Below the pieces are notes generated by a model. It ran no database searches, was not told the origin of the DNA, and was given only the letters and a program-made list of their open reading frames with translations. DNA of 64,000 bases from Chloroflexota bacterium (GTDB taxonomy: Bacteria > Chloroflexota > Anaerolineae > Anaerolineales > Villigracilaceae): the NCBI GenBank assembly GCA_024434165.1, contig QMIW01000001.1:1-64000 (forward strand). The letters run 5' to 3'. The translations under genes were made by a program, and so were the position numbers. Of the stretch, positions 26,235 through 35,144 are shown piece after piece. The number at the start of each line of letters is the position of its first letter. The first letter of the stretch is position 1.

Positions 26235-26402
26235 ATGATGTGGTTCCTCGCCGGTGTAGGCGTCGGCATCTTCGTTGGGTATCTACTGGGTCTTGTGATC
26301 CCTCTCCAGATCTTCATGATCATCTGTCTGGTTTTGGCAGGCTTGCTGGTTCTATTGTTCTTCCTGTTCCATCTCGGCGTCCGGGATTTCCAGGAATATT
26401 AG
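26235..26402 (+). CDS. Small two-helix membrane protein, 55 aa
   Basis: MMWFLAGVGVGIFVGYLLGL then IFMIICLVLAGLLVLLFFLF: two membrane helices with a short loop and the tail RDFQEY. Directly abuts the previous stop (TAAATG). Small two-helix proteins of this kind resemble VirB2/VirB3-type subunits in other systems, but the sequence alone does not prove that. Confidence 0.6.
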   Translation: MMWFLAGVGVGIFVGYLLGLVIPLQIFMIICLVLAGLLVLLFFLFHLGVRDFQEY

Positions 26403-26409
26403 GAGTGTT

Positions 26410-28533
26410 ATGCAGCGTTCTCGTTTGATGTGGATCTTTCCGATCCTTGCGATTCTTTTATGGTGGACATCCGCCTCCACGCATGCTGCGCCACTGGCGG
26501 CGTATTCATTGCCAGAGGGACGCACCTATGACCAGGCACACAACCTGGGCTACATCGATTGGAGTGGTCCCGTTCAATATGTGTACATCACCCATCGCGA
26601 TGGCACTTCACTACCTCCAGAGGAAGGTGGCGCATCCTGCGGTGTCAGCTGCTCCGAATGGGTAACCCGTTTGGGGAATGGTGGAACTGCCAGTGGCTCC
26701 TTTGACCGGGATGTATCCTATTTTGAGGCAATGGTCGAATTTACGCGGGACGGCAGTGTTGGCACTGCCACTCTGCGCGCCTGCTCATCAAGTATGTCCT
26801 GGTATTTGTACAACGGATCCACGACTTTGCCTGGGTATGTCAGCATGATCCTGGCGGTTCCTGCGGGGTGCCGCTCCTGGTCTCTATCTGCTTCCGGCGG
26901 TTATGTGGATTTTCGCTCCATCGATGTGGAATACAGCGGACCGCCCAACACGGCGACTCCCACCCCATCCCGAACGCCCACCTTTACACCCACGATCACA
27001 CTCACGCCGACGGCAACCTTTACGCCTAGCCTGACGCCGACCTTGACCTTCACGCCTACAATGACATTTACACCCACGGCGACGTTTACCAATACCCCAT
27101 CACCCACACCCACTCCATTGCCGCCGCAAATTACAGGTGTGGTGGTTTGTGATCTCTGGGGCGATGCCGGTTGGTGTAGAGGGAATGAGACTCTGGAACT
27201 GACCGCCAGTGATCCACAAGGGTTTGACCTGACCATTGCTGGTGATTTAAATGGCGAGCCATTTACTTGTGGAAATTCCTGTGACCTGCCCTTGCCGGAG
27301 GGAACAGGGACTGCCAACTACACCGTGACCTCCACCAGTGGGCGAACTGCGAGTGGTTTATCCACCTGGCAGCGGGATGGGACGCCACCAGATCTTGCAG
27401 TCAGCCTCCCACCTGTGGATGGCAGGAATGGCTGGTATGTCTCGGAGGTGGATCTGTCCGCCATTGCCAACGATGCGATCTCAGGACTCTCCGTCTTGAA
27501 TGGAAGCCTGGATGGTGGCACGACCTGGATCTCCTTTCCAGTGCAGTTTATGGACGGCGATCACCTGGCGCTGATCCATGCCAGGGATGTGGCTGGGAAT
27601 GAGGTCACCGTGGAGAGAAGGATCCGTGTGGATACCGTTTCGCCGGTTGTGCAAATTACATCTCCCACCAATGGTGATGTGGTGCAGGGTGATGTGCACT
27701 TATCTGGAAGTTTGGAAGATATGACCTCTGGACCAGAGGGAGGCGAGATTTCTGTGGATGGTGGCCGCACCTGGTTCCCTGTTTCGCTGCATGTAGATGC
27801 CTGGTCATTCGTTTGGCGATCCGGAGAAGTTCCCAACGGAGAGTACATCATCCAGATGCGCGGGTTGGATCGGGCAGGTAATGATAGTGCTGCTTCGACG
27901 ATTTCTTTGACCGTGGACAATGCCCCGCCGGCGGTCTCCATCACCGAACGTTGGTGGATTTGGGAGACCGGAACATTGAAGGTCCTCTCCAATCATTTCC
28001 CAATTGCAACCATCCAGGTGACGATCCGCGATCCACAAAAGCGTTGGAAGGAAGTGGTGTTGGATTTTGACCCCGGCAGGAATTCCTATACCGTGAAATG
28101 GGATCGGCGTTTTGCAGATGGAACACTGGCTCCCCCAGGGGAATACCCGGTTTGGGCGGTGGCATGTGACCTGAATGGATTATGCGGACAGGACGAGGGC
28201 TGGATCGTGATCCCGGAGATGGCGACCTCGACTGCCACAATATCACCATCCCCAACGGCAACCAGCACTGTGATGCCTTTGGCGACACCCACTGCAACAC
28301 AAATAGTTCCAGCGCCGACTTTGGTAATGAACACACCCATACCAGAAGATATCCCTATGCCGGCTCAGTCCTCACTACCAATTTGGCAGATCATTGGCTT
28401 GCTGGGTCTATTCATGGTGATCGCCTCTGCCAGTGTGGTCGATCCACGTCCCAAGGCGTTGAAACGGTTGGGCGAAACGTTCAAAGTCATGTCTGCTCAG
28501 GCAAAAGACAATTCGTTTGATAACAAAATATAA
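26410..28533 (+). CDS. Surface protein with Ig-like domains and Thr-Pro linkers
   Basis: 707 aa. Signal peptide (MQRSRLMWIFPILAILLWW, cut near THAA), a Cys-bearing domain (GGASCGVSCSEWV), then a Thr/Pro linker of repeats like TPTxTFTPT at about residues 180-235, followed by Ig/Big-type beta domains (DLTIAGDLNGEPF; ITSPTNGDVVQGDV; NGEYIIQMRGLDRAGN), a second Thr/Pro stretch, and a C-terminal membrane helix (IWQIIGLLGLFMVIASASVV) with a basic tail. Such proteins are anchored outside the cell. It may be an adhesin or surface part of the transfer system. The low-complexity linker is typical of Chloroflexota surface proteins. Confidence 0.75.
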   Translation: MQRSRLMWIFPILAILLWWTSASTHAAPLAAYSLPEGRTYDQAHNLGYIDWSGPVQYVYITHRDGTSLPPEEGGASCGVSCSEWVTRLGNGGTASGSFDRDVSYFEAMVEFTRDGSVGTATLRACSSSMSWYLYNGSTTLPGYVSMILAVPAGCRSWSLSASGGYVDFRSIDVEYSGPPNTATPTPSRTPTFTPTITLTPTATFTPSLTPTLTFTPTMTFTPTATFTNTPSPTPTPLPPQITGVVVCDLWGDAGWCRGNETLELTASDPQGFDLTIAGDLNGEPFTCGNSCDLPLPEGTGTANYTVTSTSGRTASGLSTWQRDGTPPDLAVSLPPVDGRNGWYVSEVDLSAIANDAISGLSVLNGSLDGGTTWISFPVQFMDGDHLALIHARDVAGNEVTVERRIRVDTVSPVVQITSPTNGDVVQGDVHLSGSLEDMTSGPEGGEISVDGGRTWFPVSLHVDAWSFVWRSGEVPNGEYIIQMRGLDRAGNDSAASTISLTVDNAPPAVSITERWWIWETGTLKVLSNHFPIATIQVTIRDPQKRWKEVVLDFDPGRNSYTVKWDRRFADGTLAPPGEYPVWAVACDLNGLCGQDEGWIVIPEMATSTATISPSPTATSTVMPLATPTATQIVPAPTLVMNTPIPEDIPMPAQSSLPIWQIIGLLGLFMVIASASVVDPRPKALKRLGETFKVMSAQAKDNSFDNKI

Positions 28534-28557
28534 AAGAAAAGAAAAGGATATACAAAC

Positions 28558-29109
28558 ATGGAAATACTTCTTGCAATAGTTGTGGCATCCGCCGTGATCT
28601 TCTTTGGGGCGTTGATCAGCATGGGGAACGAACGTCAAAGGAAGGCAATTGATGGGTTGAGGGAACAGGTGGTGCTCTGGGCGATACAGGATTTGAAAAT
28701 CAAGCGTGAGCACCTTGTTCAGGCAGTCCAGGTTCCTGATCCTTTGGATTGGCTAAACAAGACTGCATCAAGAGTTTGTGCTTATGATTTGAAATTGCAG
28801 GTTTTGGAAGTAGTTGAGGAACCGCAATCCTTGATCTGCGCATCAGGTGATGGCGATCTTAAGGTCATTTTTTCACCTCTCTCACCAGTGGATATTCGCC
28901 GAATCAAGAGCAGCAGGCAAAGCCGTTTATCCAAATTTGCAGGGCAAAATCCCTTGCTACACCTACCCAAGAGTGTGAATATCCATGAATTGTCCCCATT
29001 GAATAGCGGACATCTTTTTGATCTGGAATTGGGGTTGGTATGGACTGCTTTAACTGGACAAAGTTGGAGCACGATCAATAGTTTATGGATTTATATTTTG
29101 GGCAATTGA
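28558..29109 (+). CDS. Hypothetical membrane-anchored protein, 183 aa
   Basis: One N-terminal helix (MEILLAIVVASAVIFFGALI), then a soluble cytoplasmic or outer domain (WAIQDLKIKREHLVQAVQVPDPLDWLN). No family recognised. It has AAAAGGA 9 bases upstream. Last rightward gene of the accessory block; the convergent GH3 gene ends 8 bases later, so the block probably ends here. Confidence 0.65.
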   Translation: MEILLAIVVASAVIFFGALISMGNERQRKAIDGLREQVVLWAIQDLKIKREHLVQAVQVPDPLDWLNKTASRVCAYDLKLQVLEVVEEPQSLICASGDGDLKVIFSPLSPVDIRRIKSSRQSRLSKFAGQNPLLHLPKSVNIHELSPLNSGHLFDLELGLVWTALTGQSWSTINSLWIYILGN

Positions 29110-29116
29110 TGCCTGC

Positions 29117-31048
29117 CTACTTTTTGAACGATAGACCGAATCCAAATGGGAAAAGCGGGTTTTCGGAGTCATGGGGCGCATCCTCTTTTTGCGCCCTGAC
29201 TGCCTCCATCGATGAAGGCAATTCAAAAGGTAAACGTCCTGATGGCGAAAAGAGTCCAAAAATCACATCCAAAACGGCTGAGTCGCTGGCGCCAAAGTTT
29301 GCAATCAAGCCGGTGGAATATTCGGTAATCTCAGGTATCACGGCTGGGCGCTCTAGAAACATGTCAATGATGGTTGGAACCCGCCTCATTACGTCCAGAA
29401 TGTGCTTGCTATCGTTGTCCTTGAAATCCAAGTCTCCAGCATGAAAATAATTTTCCAAAAACCCTTTGCGCTTTTCAAAAGGTGCATGCAAGCGCAGAAT
29501 GGCGATATCTGCATCCTCCAAATTTGACACCACCCTGCCATATTGGCTGGCGATTTCCGAATCAATGTTCTCCACAAATATCTTCATTCCTTTCCCCAGC
29601 GGAAGAAGGTTATCTTTATTTTTCAATAACACAATGGATTTTCGCTGGGCAATTTCCCCGGCTTTACGAAATTCCGGGTTGCCCACAATTCGCTCAGCCA
29701 GAACAGGATCCACAAATGGATTATCGAACAATCCCAGGCGAAATTTGTCGCGAAGCAGGCGGCGAACGGATTGGTTGATGCGTTCCTCCGTGATTCTACC
29801 GCTGTGAACCAGTTCCACAACGATTTCAGGGCACGCCTCTCCGCCAAACTGATCCACACCCGCTTCAATCGACTTTTGAATTCGTCCGGCAGCCGAAAGA
29901 TGCTCCACCCCCCAAGCTTTGGCGGGAATCAATTCACGCCCCATATACTTGATCGGATGGATAAGCATCTGGTCTGTGCAAATCACTCCTTCAAATCCAT
30001 ACCGTTTACGCAGCAGCCCTGTCACAATGTCCTTGTTAAATCCAAAGCCGACCTTTTCGAATGGTATGCCGACTGGAATGCTGTAATAGAGCATGATTTG
30101 TGCTGTGCCAGCCTGGAAGGCAGCCTCAAATGGTTTTAGGTGGTATTCAAACAAGCCGCCTGGATAAACTTGTTCCTTCCCATATGGGAAGTGGGCATCT
30201 TCGCCATTTCTCTGCGGACCCGCCCCGGGAAAATGTTTGGTCATGCAGGCAACGCTTTGAGAACCTAAAGGGTTGCCTTGAAAACCGAGGATATAAGCGG
30301 CGATCATCTCTGAGGCAAGGTTGGCATCTTCGCCAAAGGTACCAACTGCCCGACTCCATCGGGGTTCGGTCGCTAAATCTGCCATCGGGTGCAACGCCAA
30401 TCGAATGCCCACTGCAACATATTCCTGACGGGCTATATTGGCAAATTGTTGAACTAATTCCGGGTCGCGTGTTGCCGCGAGTCCCGCTTGTTCGGGAAAC
30501 CGCGAAAAGATTTCCTCTGCCATACCGGCTACCGGGTTTTGCATGAAGGAGTGAAGCGAATTGGATGAAATCGTAATAGGAATTCCCAATCGGGTCCGTT
30601 CCGCTAATTTCTGAACATGATTCGCCCATTCTGCCATTTGGCGCGGGGCGGCAATCCGTGTTACTTTGAAGTGATTCATGAGCCGCCTGGCGATCAGATC
30701 AGAGGATGGAGGCAGGGAAATGAGCGCGCTTTTCTCTCTCAATGTCCCATCTTCGTTCATGCCTATTGTGGCATGGAACATCAGTCCCGCTTTTTCTTCC
30801 AGGGTCATTTGCCCAAGAAGATCTTCCACTCGTTCTTCCAAGGGTCGGCGCGGATCTTCGTAAACATCCAAACGGCCGTTTTTATTTAGATCCCGAAATT
30901 TGTGACCATCAACCTGTAGGAGTCCTGCCTCTTCGCCAAGCAAAGATAGGTTTTGCCGGGCAACGACTTCCGGTTTAATTTCCAGCCAGTAGTACAGCGC
31001 GTACACAAACGCAAATAAACCGACCAGAATGAAGATCAAGATTTTCAT
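29117..31048 (-). CDS. Membrane-anchored glycoside hydrolase family 3 protein
   Basis: 643 aa. N-terminal membrane anchor (MKILIFILVGLFAFVYALYYW), a calcium-loop-like DLNKNGRLDVYEDP (residues ~53-66), then the GH3 (alpha/beta) barrel with VACMTKHFPGAG and the nucleophile region GVICTDQM, and a C-terminal alpha/beta sandwich (KSIVLLKNKDNLLPL). GH3 enzymes release beta-linked glucose, xylose or N-acetylglucosamine; substrate cannot be told here. The start overlaps the stop of the zinc-knuckle gene (ATGA), making it the last gene of the sirtuin operon. Confidence 0.88.
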   Translation of the reverse strand: MKILIFILVGLFAFVYALYYWLEIKPEVVARQNLSLLGEEAGLLQVDGHKFRDLNKNGRLDVYEDPRRPLEERVEDLLGQMTLEEKAGLMFHATIGMNEDGTLREKSALISLPPSSDLIARRLMNHFKVTRIAAPRQMAEWANHVQKLAERTRLGIPITISSNSLHSFMQNPVAGMAEEIFSRFPEQAGLAATRDPELVQQFANIARQEYVAVGIRLALHPMADLATEPRWSRAVGTFGEDANLASEMIAAYILGFQGNPLGSQSVACMTKHFPGAGPQRNGEDAHFPYGKEQVYPGGLFEYHLKPFEAAFQAGTAQIMLYYSIPVGIPFEKVGFGFNKDIVTGLLRKRYGFEGVICTDQMLIHPIKYMGRELIPAKAWGVEHLSAAGRIQKSIEAGVDQFGGEACPEIVVELVHSGRITEERINQSVRRLLRDKFRLGLFDNPFVDPVLAERIVGNPEFRKAGEIAQRKSIVLLKNKDNLLPLGKGMKIFVENIDSEIASQYGRVVSNLEDADIAILRLHAPFEKRKGFLENYFHAGDLDFKDNDSKHILDVMRRVPTIIDMFLERPAVIPEITEYSTGLIANFGASDSAVLDVIFGLFSPSGRLPFELPSSMEAVRAQKEDAPHDSENPLFPFGFGLSFKK

Positions 31049-31353
31049 GATTCAACCCCAAAAAGCCACGTTCCCGGGCAGGGAACTCTCCGTTCACATT
31101 CCCGGCATATTCCGTATTGCTGAAAACTGAAATTCGCCCAACTTTCCAGCAGGGCGTTACTCGAAAAAATCGCATTCGGATTGGTGAAGTATCCCCAGGC
31201 AAATGTCCAATCCGTTATTTTTTTACACTTATCGCAATATTGTTTGAAGGTCTTTGGGCGGACTTGGGCAGCATTATATTCAATATTTTCTGATTGCATT
31301 GTCAGTGGAAGAATAGTTGGAGAACCTTTTTTGCCGGTTTTATTTTTACTCAT
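31045..31353 (-). CDS. Small zinc-knuckle protein, 102 aa
   Basis: Two CxxC pairs (CDKCKK and CRECERR, about 40 residues apart) would hold one zinc ion. No named family recognised. Both ends overlap neighbours (31346-31353 with the winged-helix gene; 31045-31048 with GH3), so it is co-translated. Role unknown; a nucleic-acid or protein adaptor is possible. Confidence 0.7.
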   Translation of the reverse strand: MSKNKTGKKGSPTILPLTMQSENIEYNAAQVRPKTFKQYCDKCKKITDWTFAWGYFTNPNAIFSSNALLESWANFSFQQYGICRECERRVPCPGTWLFGVES

Positions 31354-31879
31354 TGGTTGTTCCTCTTAAACCACTAACCTCCTGCAGCCATTTTAGTTCG
31401 CCTATTAAGTGATGGAGATTGTAATGAAGCAAAAGCGCGCGGGCAGGTTCGTTCTTCAAGGTGGCTTGCGACTTTCTTAGTTTGTCGATCATATTATTTA
31501 TCAATGCCAGACGACTACTGGCATATTGCTTTCGCTTTCTTTGATCCAGCGAATTCCAAATTTCTGAAAATGAAACGCCTCCAGGAAACCTCTCAAATAA
31601 ACCAAAACTTTCGATCAAACAATAATCCCTTAAAAATCTGCGCCCTCTTACCGTAATATGATAGTACCGTTGCCGATCTCCCTTCTGACGTGCCCATTGG
31701 ATCAAATCCCAGCGTACAAGAATTCCAATTTCAGGGGTCAAACTGGCGGCTGCCATTTCCACAGACCAATTCTGGGCAAGACGGGAGAATAATTCCCCAG
31801 ATATCTGATCCCTGCTTTTGGGCATGCAACTTAAACTTTTCAAGATGGACATCGTTTTATCTGAATATAGCCTATACAT
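31346..31879 (-). CDS. Winged-helix protein (PadR-like), 177 aa
   Basis: Residues 1-90 form a winged helix: ISGELFSRLAQNW, the helix SLTPEIGILVRWDLI, and a wing with RQRYYHITVRGRRFLRD, as in PadR regulators. The C-terminal half is helical (ALINNMIDKLRKSQATL) and may dimerise. Its ATG lies within the sirtuin stop region (overlap of 8 bases). It may regulate this operon or be a DNA-linked partner of the sirtuin. Confidence 0.65.
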   Translation of the reverse strand: MYRLYSDKTMSILKSLSCMPKSRDQISGELFSRLAQNWSVEMAAASLTPEIGILVRWDLIQWARQKGDRQRYYHITVRGRRFLRDYCLIESFGLFERFPGGVSFSEIWNSLDQRKRKQYASSRLALINNMIDKLRKSQATLKNEPARALLLHYNLHHLIGELKWLQEVSGLRGTTNE

Positions 31880-32675
31880 GATGCCCCCCGGATAGAATTT
31901 GCAAGGTTTTTTTTATTATTGGCAAGGCTGTAGTTACATCTTCATGAATGACTACATTTGCAACTTGATCCAATATGGTAACCGTCTGATTGATAATAAT
32001 CAGGGATGATCCCTGCAGATAGGCATTATCAATCATTGCCGATGCCGGACCTCCAGACAAAGATGTTCCTGCGATAAGAATCAGATCGCTTTGCCGGATA
32101 GTTCTTTGGGCGGCAATTAACGCCTTGGCTGGAAGTTGCTCGCCGGTCAGAATCACATTAGGTTTGAGAATACCATGACAGGTTTTGCATCGAGGAACTA
32201 GACCATCCCGAAGAAATTGTTCCAATATTCCTTGCGATGGATAAATTTTGTAGCAGGATATACAGACAACTTCGCCCAATGTTCCATGTAATTCAATCAC
32301 TTCCCTGTTTCCGGCCTTCTGGTGCAACATATCGCCATTTTGAGTAATGATTGCCTGTAAATACCCCATTTCCTCCATCTCAGCGAGAGCCAGATGTGCC
32401 GCATTTGGTTGTGCGGCAAGTACTGTTTTGATGAGAGGAGTGATTTGCTCATAAAATCCCTGAGGGTCGCGGCAGAAGCCTTGCAGAGACCCCCTTGATT
32501 GTTCCCCTTCCTGCAAAACTTCTGCCCGCGCCCACAGTCCCGTTCCTGGACTGCGAAAGTCAGGGATGCCTGAACGGGTGGACATCCCCGCGCCTGTGAA
32601 TGCTATGACTCGTTTGTTTTTTGCCATCAGAGAGGCGGCTTGAAGAATTTCGTTAGAGGCATCAAGTTGAGACAT
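31872..32675 (-). CDS. Sirtuin-family NAD-dependent deacylase
   Basis: 267 aa. GAGMSTRSGIPDFRSPGTGL (NAD loop), ITQNGDMLHQKAG (canonical TQNIDxLHxxAG with Ile to Gly), IELHGTLG (catalytic His), and a zinc site CISC...CKTC. LTGEQLP replaces the more common FGExLP. It removes acyl groups from lysines using NAD, or may have another NAD-consuming activity. First gene of a four-gene coupled operon (sirtuin, winged helix, zinc knuckle, GH3). The changed Gly in the TQNID box could widen substrate range. Confidence 0.9.
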   Translation of the reverse strand: MSQLDASNEILQAASLMAKNKRVIAFTGAGMSTRSGIPDFRSPGTGLWARAEVLQEGEQSRGSLQGFCRDPQGFYEQITPLIKTVLAAQPNAAHLALAEMEEMGYLQAIITQNGDMLHQKAGNREVIELHGTLGEVVCISCYKIYPSQGILEQFLRDGLVPRCKTCHGILKPNVILTGEQLPAKALIAAQRTIRQSDLILIAGTSLSGGPASAMIDNAYLQGSSLIIINQTVTILDQVANVVIHEDVTTALPIIKKTLQILSGGHHV

Positions 32676-32758
32676 TTCAATTTTACCAAAACTCGTTTAT
32701 TATCACAGTATATTCAGGCATCTGATCATGCTGAGTAGTTACTCGAATCAAAATAAAT

Positions 32759-32784
32759 ACAGACTTTCATTGAATGAAAGTCTG
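32759..32784 (-). terminator. Terminator after degV
   Basis: CAGACTTTCATT with its complement and a very small loop, followed on the minus strand by TATTTATTTT. It lies 12 bases past the DegV stop. Confidence 0.75.
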
Positions 32785-32796
32785 CTGATATAAATA

Positions 32797-33651
32797 TCAT
32801 GCTAATGTGTAAAAAGCAACACCTAGGGTACCAGGTCCTGCATGGGTGCCAATTACGGGGCCAGCTTCTGCAATCATCAAGTCCGCGCAATTAAATTTAG
32901 CCCTCAATTGTTCTCCAAATTCTCGCGCTTCAGATTCTGCTTCGCAATGCAGCACGGCAAAGTGAGTTTCCTTTGCACCAATCTTTTCCTCCACCAATTC
33001 AAATAGGCGCGCAACCGCGCGCTTACGGGTACGGGCGCGTTCCAAGGGCTCGATTCGCCCTTCCTTAACGTAAAGAATTGGTTTAATGGCTAGCGCCGAC
33101 CCAAGAAAGGCAGTTGCCCCTCCAATGCGCCCTCCTTTGTGGAGGTATTCAAGTGTTTCCACGGTGAAAAACAGGTTCATATTTTGCTTGATGCGCTCCA
33201 ATAGTTCAACCACCTCTTTGGCGCTCTTTCCATTCTCTGCCGCAGCCCGCGCGGCAATCGCCATCATTCCAAACCCAAGCGAAACATTCTCTGAATTGAC
33301 AACATGAACAGGCACATCTTTAAACTGCTCATTCGCCATTAATGCCGATTGCAGTGTGGCGCTCATCTTATCGGAAATGGTCACTGTAACAATTTCCTCC
33401 GCCTCCTGCGCCAGTTTGCTGTAGACATCGATGAAATCCTGCGCCGTAGGCTGGGCGGTGGTGGGCAGTTTTTTGCTGGCGCGTAACAGAGTATAGAATT
33501 CTTTTGCATCCAAATTAACACCCACTTGAAAGTTTTTATCCCCAAAGTTTAAATGGACAGGGACAACATGCACCCCATATTGCAGACCTTGTGCAGGGGT
33601 CAAGGAACAGGCTCCATCTGTAACAACTGCAACTTTTTTCTTTGTCGACAT
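32797..33651 (-). CDS. DegV-family fatty-acid-binding protein
   Basis: 284 aa, the usual DegV length. VAVVTDGACSLTPAQ at the N-terminus, KLPTTAQPTAQDFIDVY (the TSQPS-like fatty-acid head-group loop), MSATLQSA, VNSENVSLGFGMMA and a C-terminal GPVIGTHAGPGTLGVAF. DegV/FakB proteins bind fatty acids and hand them to a kinase for phospholipid synthesis. The neighbouring PlsY fits this. Confidence 0.93.
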   Translation of the reverse strand: MSTKKKVAVVTDGACSLTPAQGLQYGVHVVPVHLNFGDKNFQVGVNLDAKEFYTLLRASKKLPTTAQPTAQDFIDVYSKLAQEAEEIVTVTISDKMSATLQSALMANEQFKDVPVHVVNSENVSLGFGMMAIAARAAAENGKSAKEVVELLERIKQNMNLFFTVETLEYLHKGGRIGGATAFLGSALAIKPILYVKEGRIEPLERARTRKRAVARLFELVEEKIGAKETHFAVLHCEAESEAREFGEQLRAKFNCADLMIAEAGPVIGTHAGPGTLGVAFYTLA

Positions 33652-33744
33652 AATAATCTCCTTTGGTTGATCAATAGAATAGTTTGAGGCGATTGGAAGT
33701 GGACAACATTATCCTGAGCGTTTACTCTCCTTTTCGGATCCTGC

Positions 33745-34383
33745 TCATTTCCTCTTGGCGCGCCAGCCAACGCCGCGTTCTGTGCCATCAAGTAGATTAC
33801 GGATATTCGGACGCAATGCCCAAAGCAAAAGCGCTTCTACAATTAGGCAATACAAAACATAGACCCACGGGGAGTAACCTTGCCAGGCACGTACCGCAAA
33901 AAGGATGATAGCTATGAGAGGGACGGTCATCGTTGTTACCGATGCGTACCCCACACCAAAATAGATCAATATGCTAATTGGAATTAAGATCAGGAAACTC
34001 GTCGGCCATAAACCTAAAGCCCCGCCTAAAGCCGGCGCACCCCCAGCCCCTCCGCGTAAGCGCAGCAACCCAGCTTCGTCACGCTCGGTAAGGAAAATGG
34101 AATAATTGTGACCCAGGATGGCTGCCAAGGGGGCAAGAATTTCCAACCAGGCATTATCAGGCGTCAGCCAACGTGCCAGCCATACGGCGCTGGCTCCTTT
34201 GAAAACATCCAAGAGCAATGTTAGTATGGCAATGGCAGGACCCGCAGCGCGCAAGGCATTGGTCGTGCCGGTGCGTCCGCTCCCAATCAGGCGCACATCC
34301 TGCCCGGTTTTCCAGCGAACCAGCAGCAGACCAAACGGAATGGAGCCAAGCAAGTAAGAGATCACAAGAACAATAACGGGCAT
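33745..34383 (-). CDS. plsY: Acyl-phosphate:glycerol-3-phosphate acyltransferase PlsY
   Basis: 212 aa membrane enzyme. Hallmarks: YLLGSIPFGLLL, the GSGRTGTTNALR loop (usually GSGNPGATNVLR), LDVFKGASAVWLA, and ILGHNYSIFL, with a Gly/Ala-rich GGAGGAPALGGALGL near the fourth helix (usually GGKGVAT). It makes lysophosphatidate at the membrane. The canonical Asn-Pro pair is replaced by Arg-Thr, so it is a divergent form. Start at 34383, 4 bases after the next gene's stop. Confidence 0.88.
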   Translation of the reverse strand: MPVIVLVISYLLGSIPFGLLLVRWKTGQDVRLIGSGRTGTTNALRAAGPAIAILTLLLDVFKGASAVWLARWLTPDNAWLEILAPLAAILGHNYSIFLTERDEAGLLRLRGGAGGAPALGGALGLWPTSFLILIPISILIYFGVGYASVTTMTVPLIAIILFAVRAWQGYSPWVYVLYCLIVEALLLWALRPNIRNLLDGTERGVGWRAKRK

Positions 34384-34387
34384 GCGT

Positions 34388-35065
34388 TTAATCCGTCCGT
34401 TTCTTATGCTCAAACCCATACCAGCCATGCCCATCCAGCACGGTCGCATTTGTGCGCCCGTTGATCTCGTGCGGATCGGCGATGGTGTGATTCAGGTCAT
34501 AGTGGATGGGCAGGATATAGTGCGGCTCGAATCGGTTGGACATTCCCATCAGCGCGTTTTTATAGCGGGCAGGCTGAAAGGGAGGCGTGCGCCAGGGCAA
34601 GCAGAGCAGATCGGGGCGTTGGGGCAGAGGCGCCTCATGCGCGTCGCCAATATGCAGCAGTGTAATCTCATCCTTCACAAGGAAGGAAAGCGGAGTACCG
34701 CCTGGGTCTGGGAATCGCCAGCGAAACAATACGTAAAAAAACGTATATAAGAATCCACCAATCGCACTGTATCCCGGCAGGATTTCGATGCCCGCAACCT
34801 CATCCCCTGCCTTGACGGGGCGCAGGCGCTCGCGCGGAACGCCCAGTTGCGCAGCAATTTCGCAAACATCCGGCGAAGCCAGCACAATTCCCGTCGGCAC
34901 TTCTGCCACGCGCCCGATGTGGTCTTTATGGGCATGAGTGACACAGATATATTCCACGCCCGGGTCCGGTTCGCGCGTGAAGTCTGGGTCTATTAAAATG
35001 TGATGCCTGCCTTTGATTTCGACGCAGGAATGACCAAGATAACGAACTTTCAATTCAGCCTCCAT
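34388..35065 (-). CDS. Metallo-beta-lactamase-fold hydrolase (UlaG-like)
   Basis: 225 aa. The N-terminus LKVRYLGHSCVEIKGRHHIL and the metal motif THAHKDHIG (THxHxDH) show the beta-lactamase fold; C-terminal HYDLN may complete the site. Proteins of this type include lactonases and phosphodiesterase-like enzymes; substrate unknown. ATG 35065 is preferred over upstream TTG. It precedes plsY on the same strand. Confidence 0.8.
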   Translation of the reverse strand: MEAELKVRYLGHSCVEIKGRHHILIDPDFTREPDPGVEYICVTHAHKDHIGRVAEVPTGIVLASPDVCEIAAQLGVPRERLRPVKAGDEVAGIEILPGYSAIGGFLYTFFYVLFRWRFPDPGGTPLSFLVKDEITLLHIGDAHEAPLPQRPDLLCLPWRTPPFQPARYKNALMGMSNRFEPHYILPIHYDLNHTIADPHEINGRTNATVLDGHGWYGFEHKKRTD

Positions 35066-35144
35066 AGTGTTTTTTTTATAAAAAAGGTTTTTCAATACAC
35101 CATACGAATAAAACTACCATCGCAAAGCCGATCAAAAATACGGG

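Noticed and set aside
26930-27120. Repeated ACxCCxAC DNA as a possible CRISPR or satellite
   Set aside because: The period encodes Thr-Pro linker residues inside a long gene; no spacers or direct repeats of fixed length.
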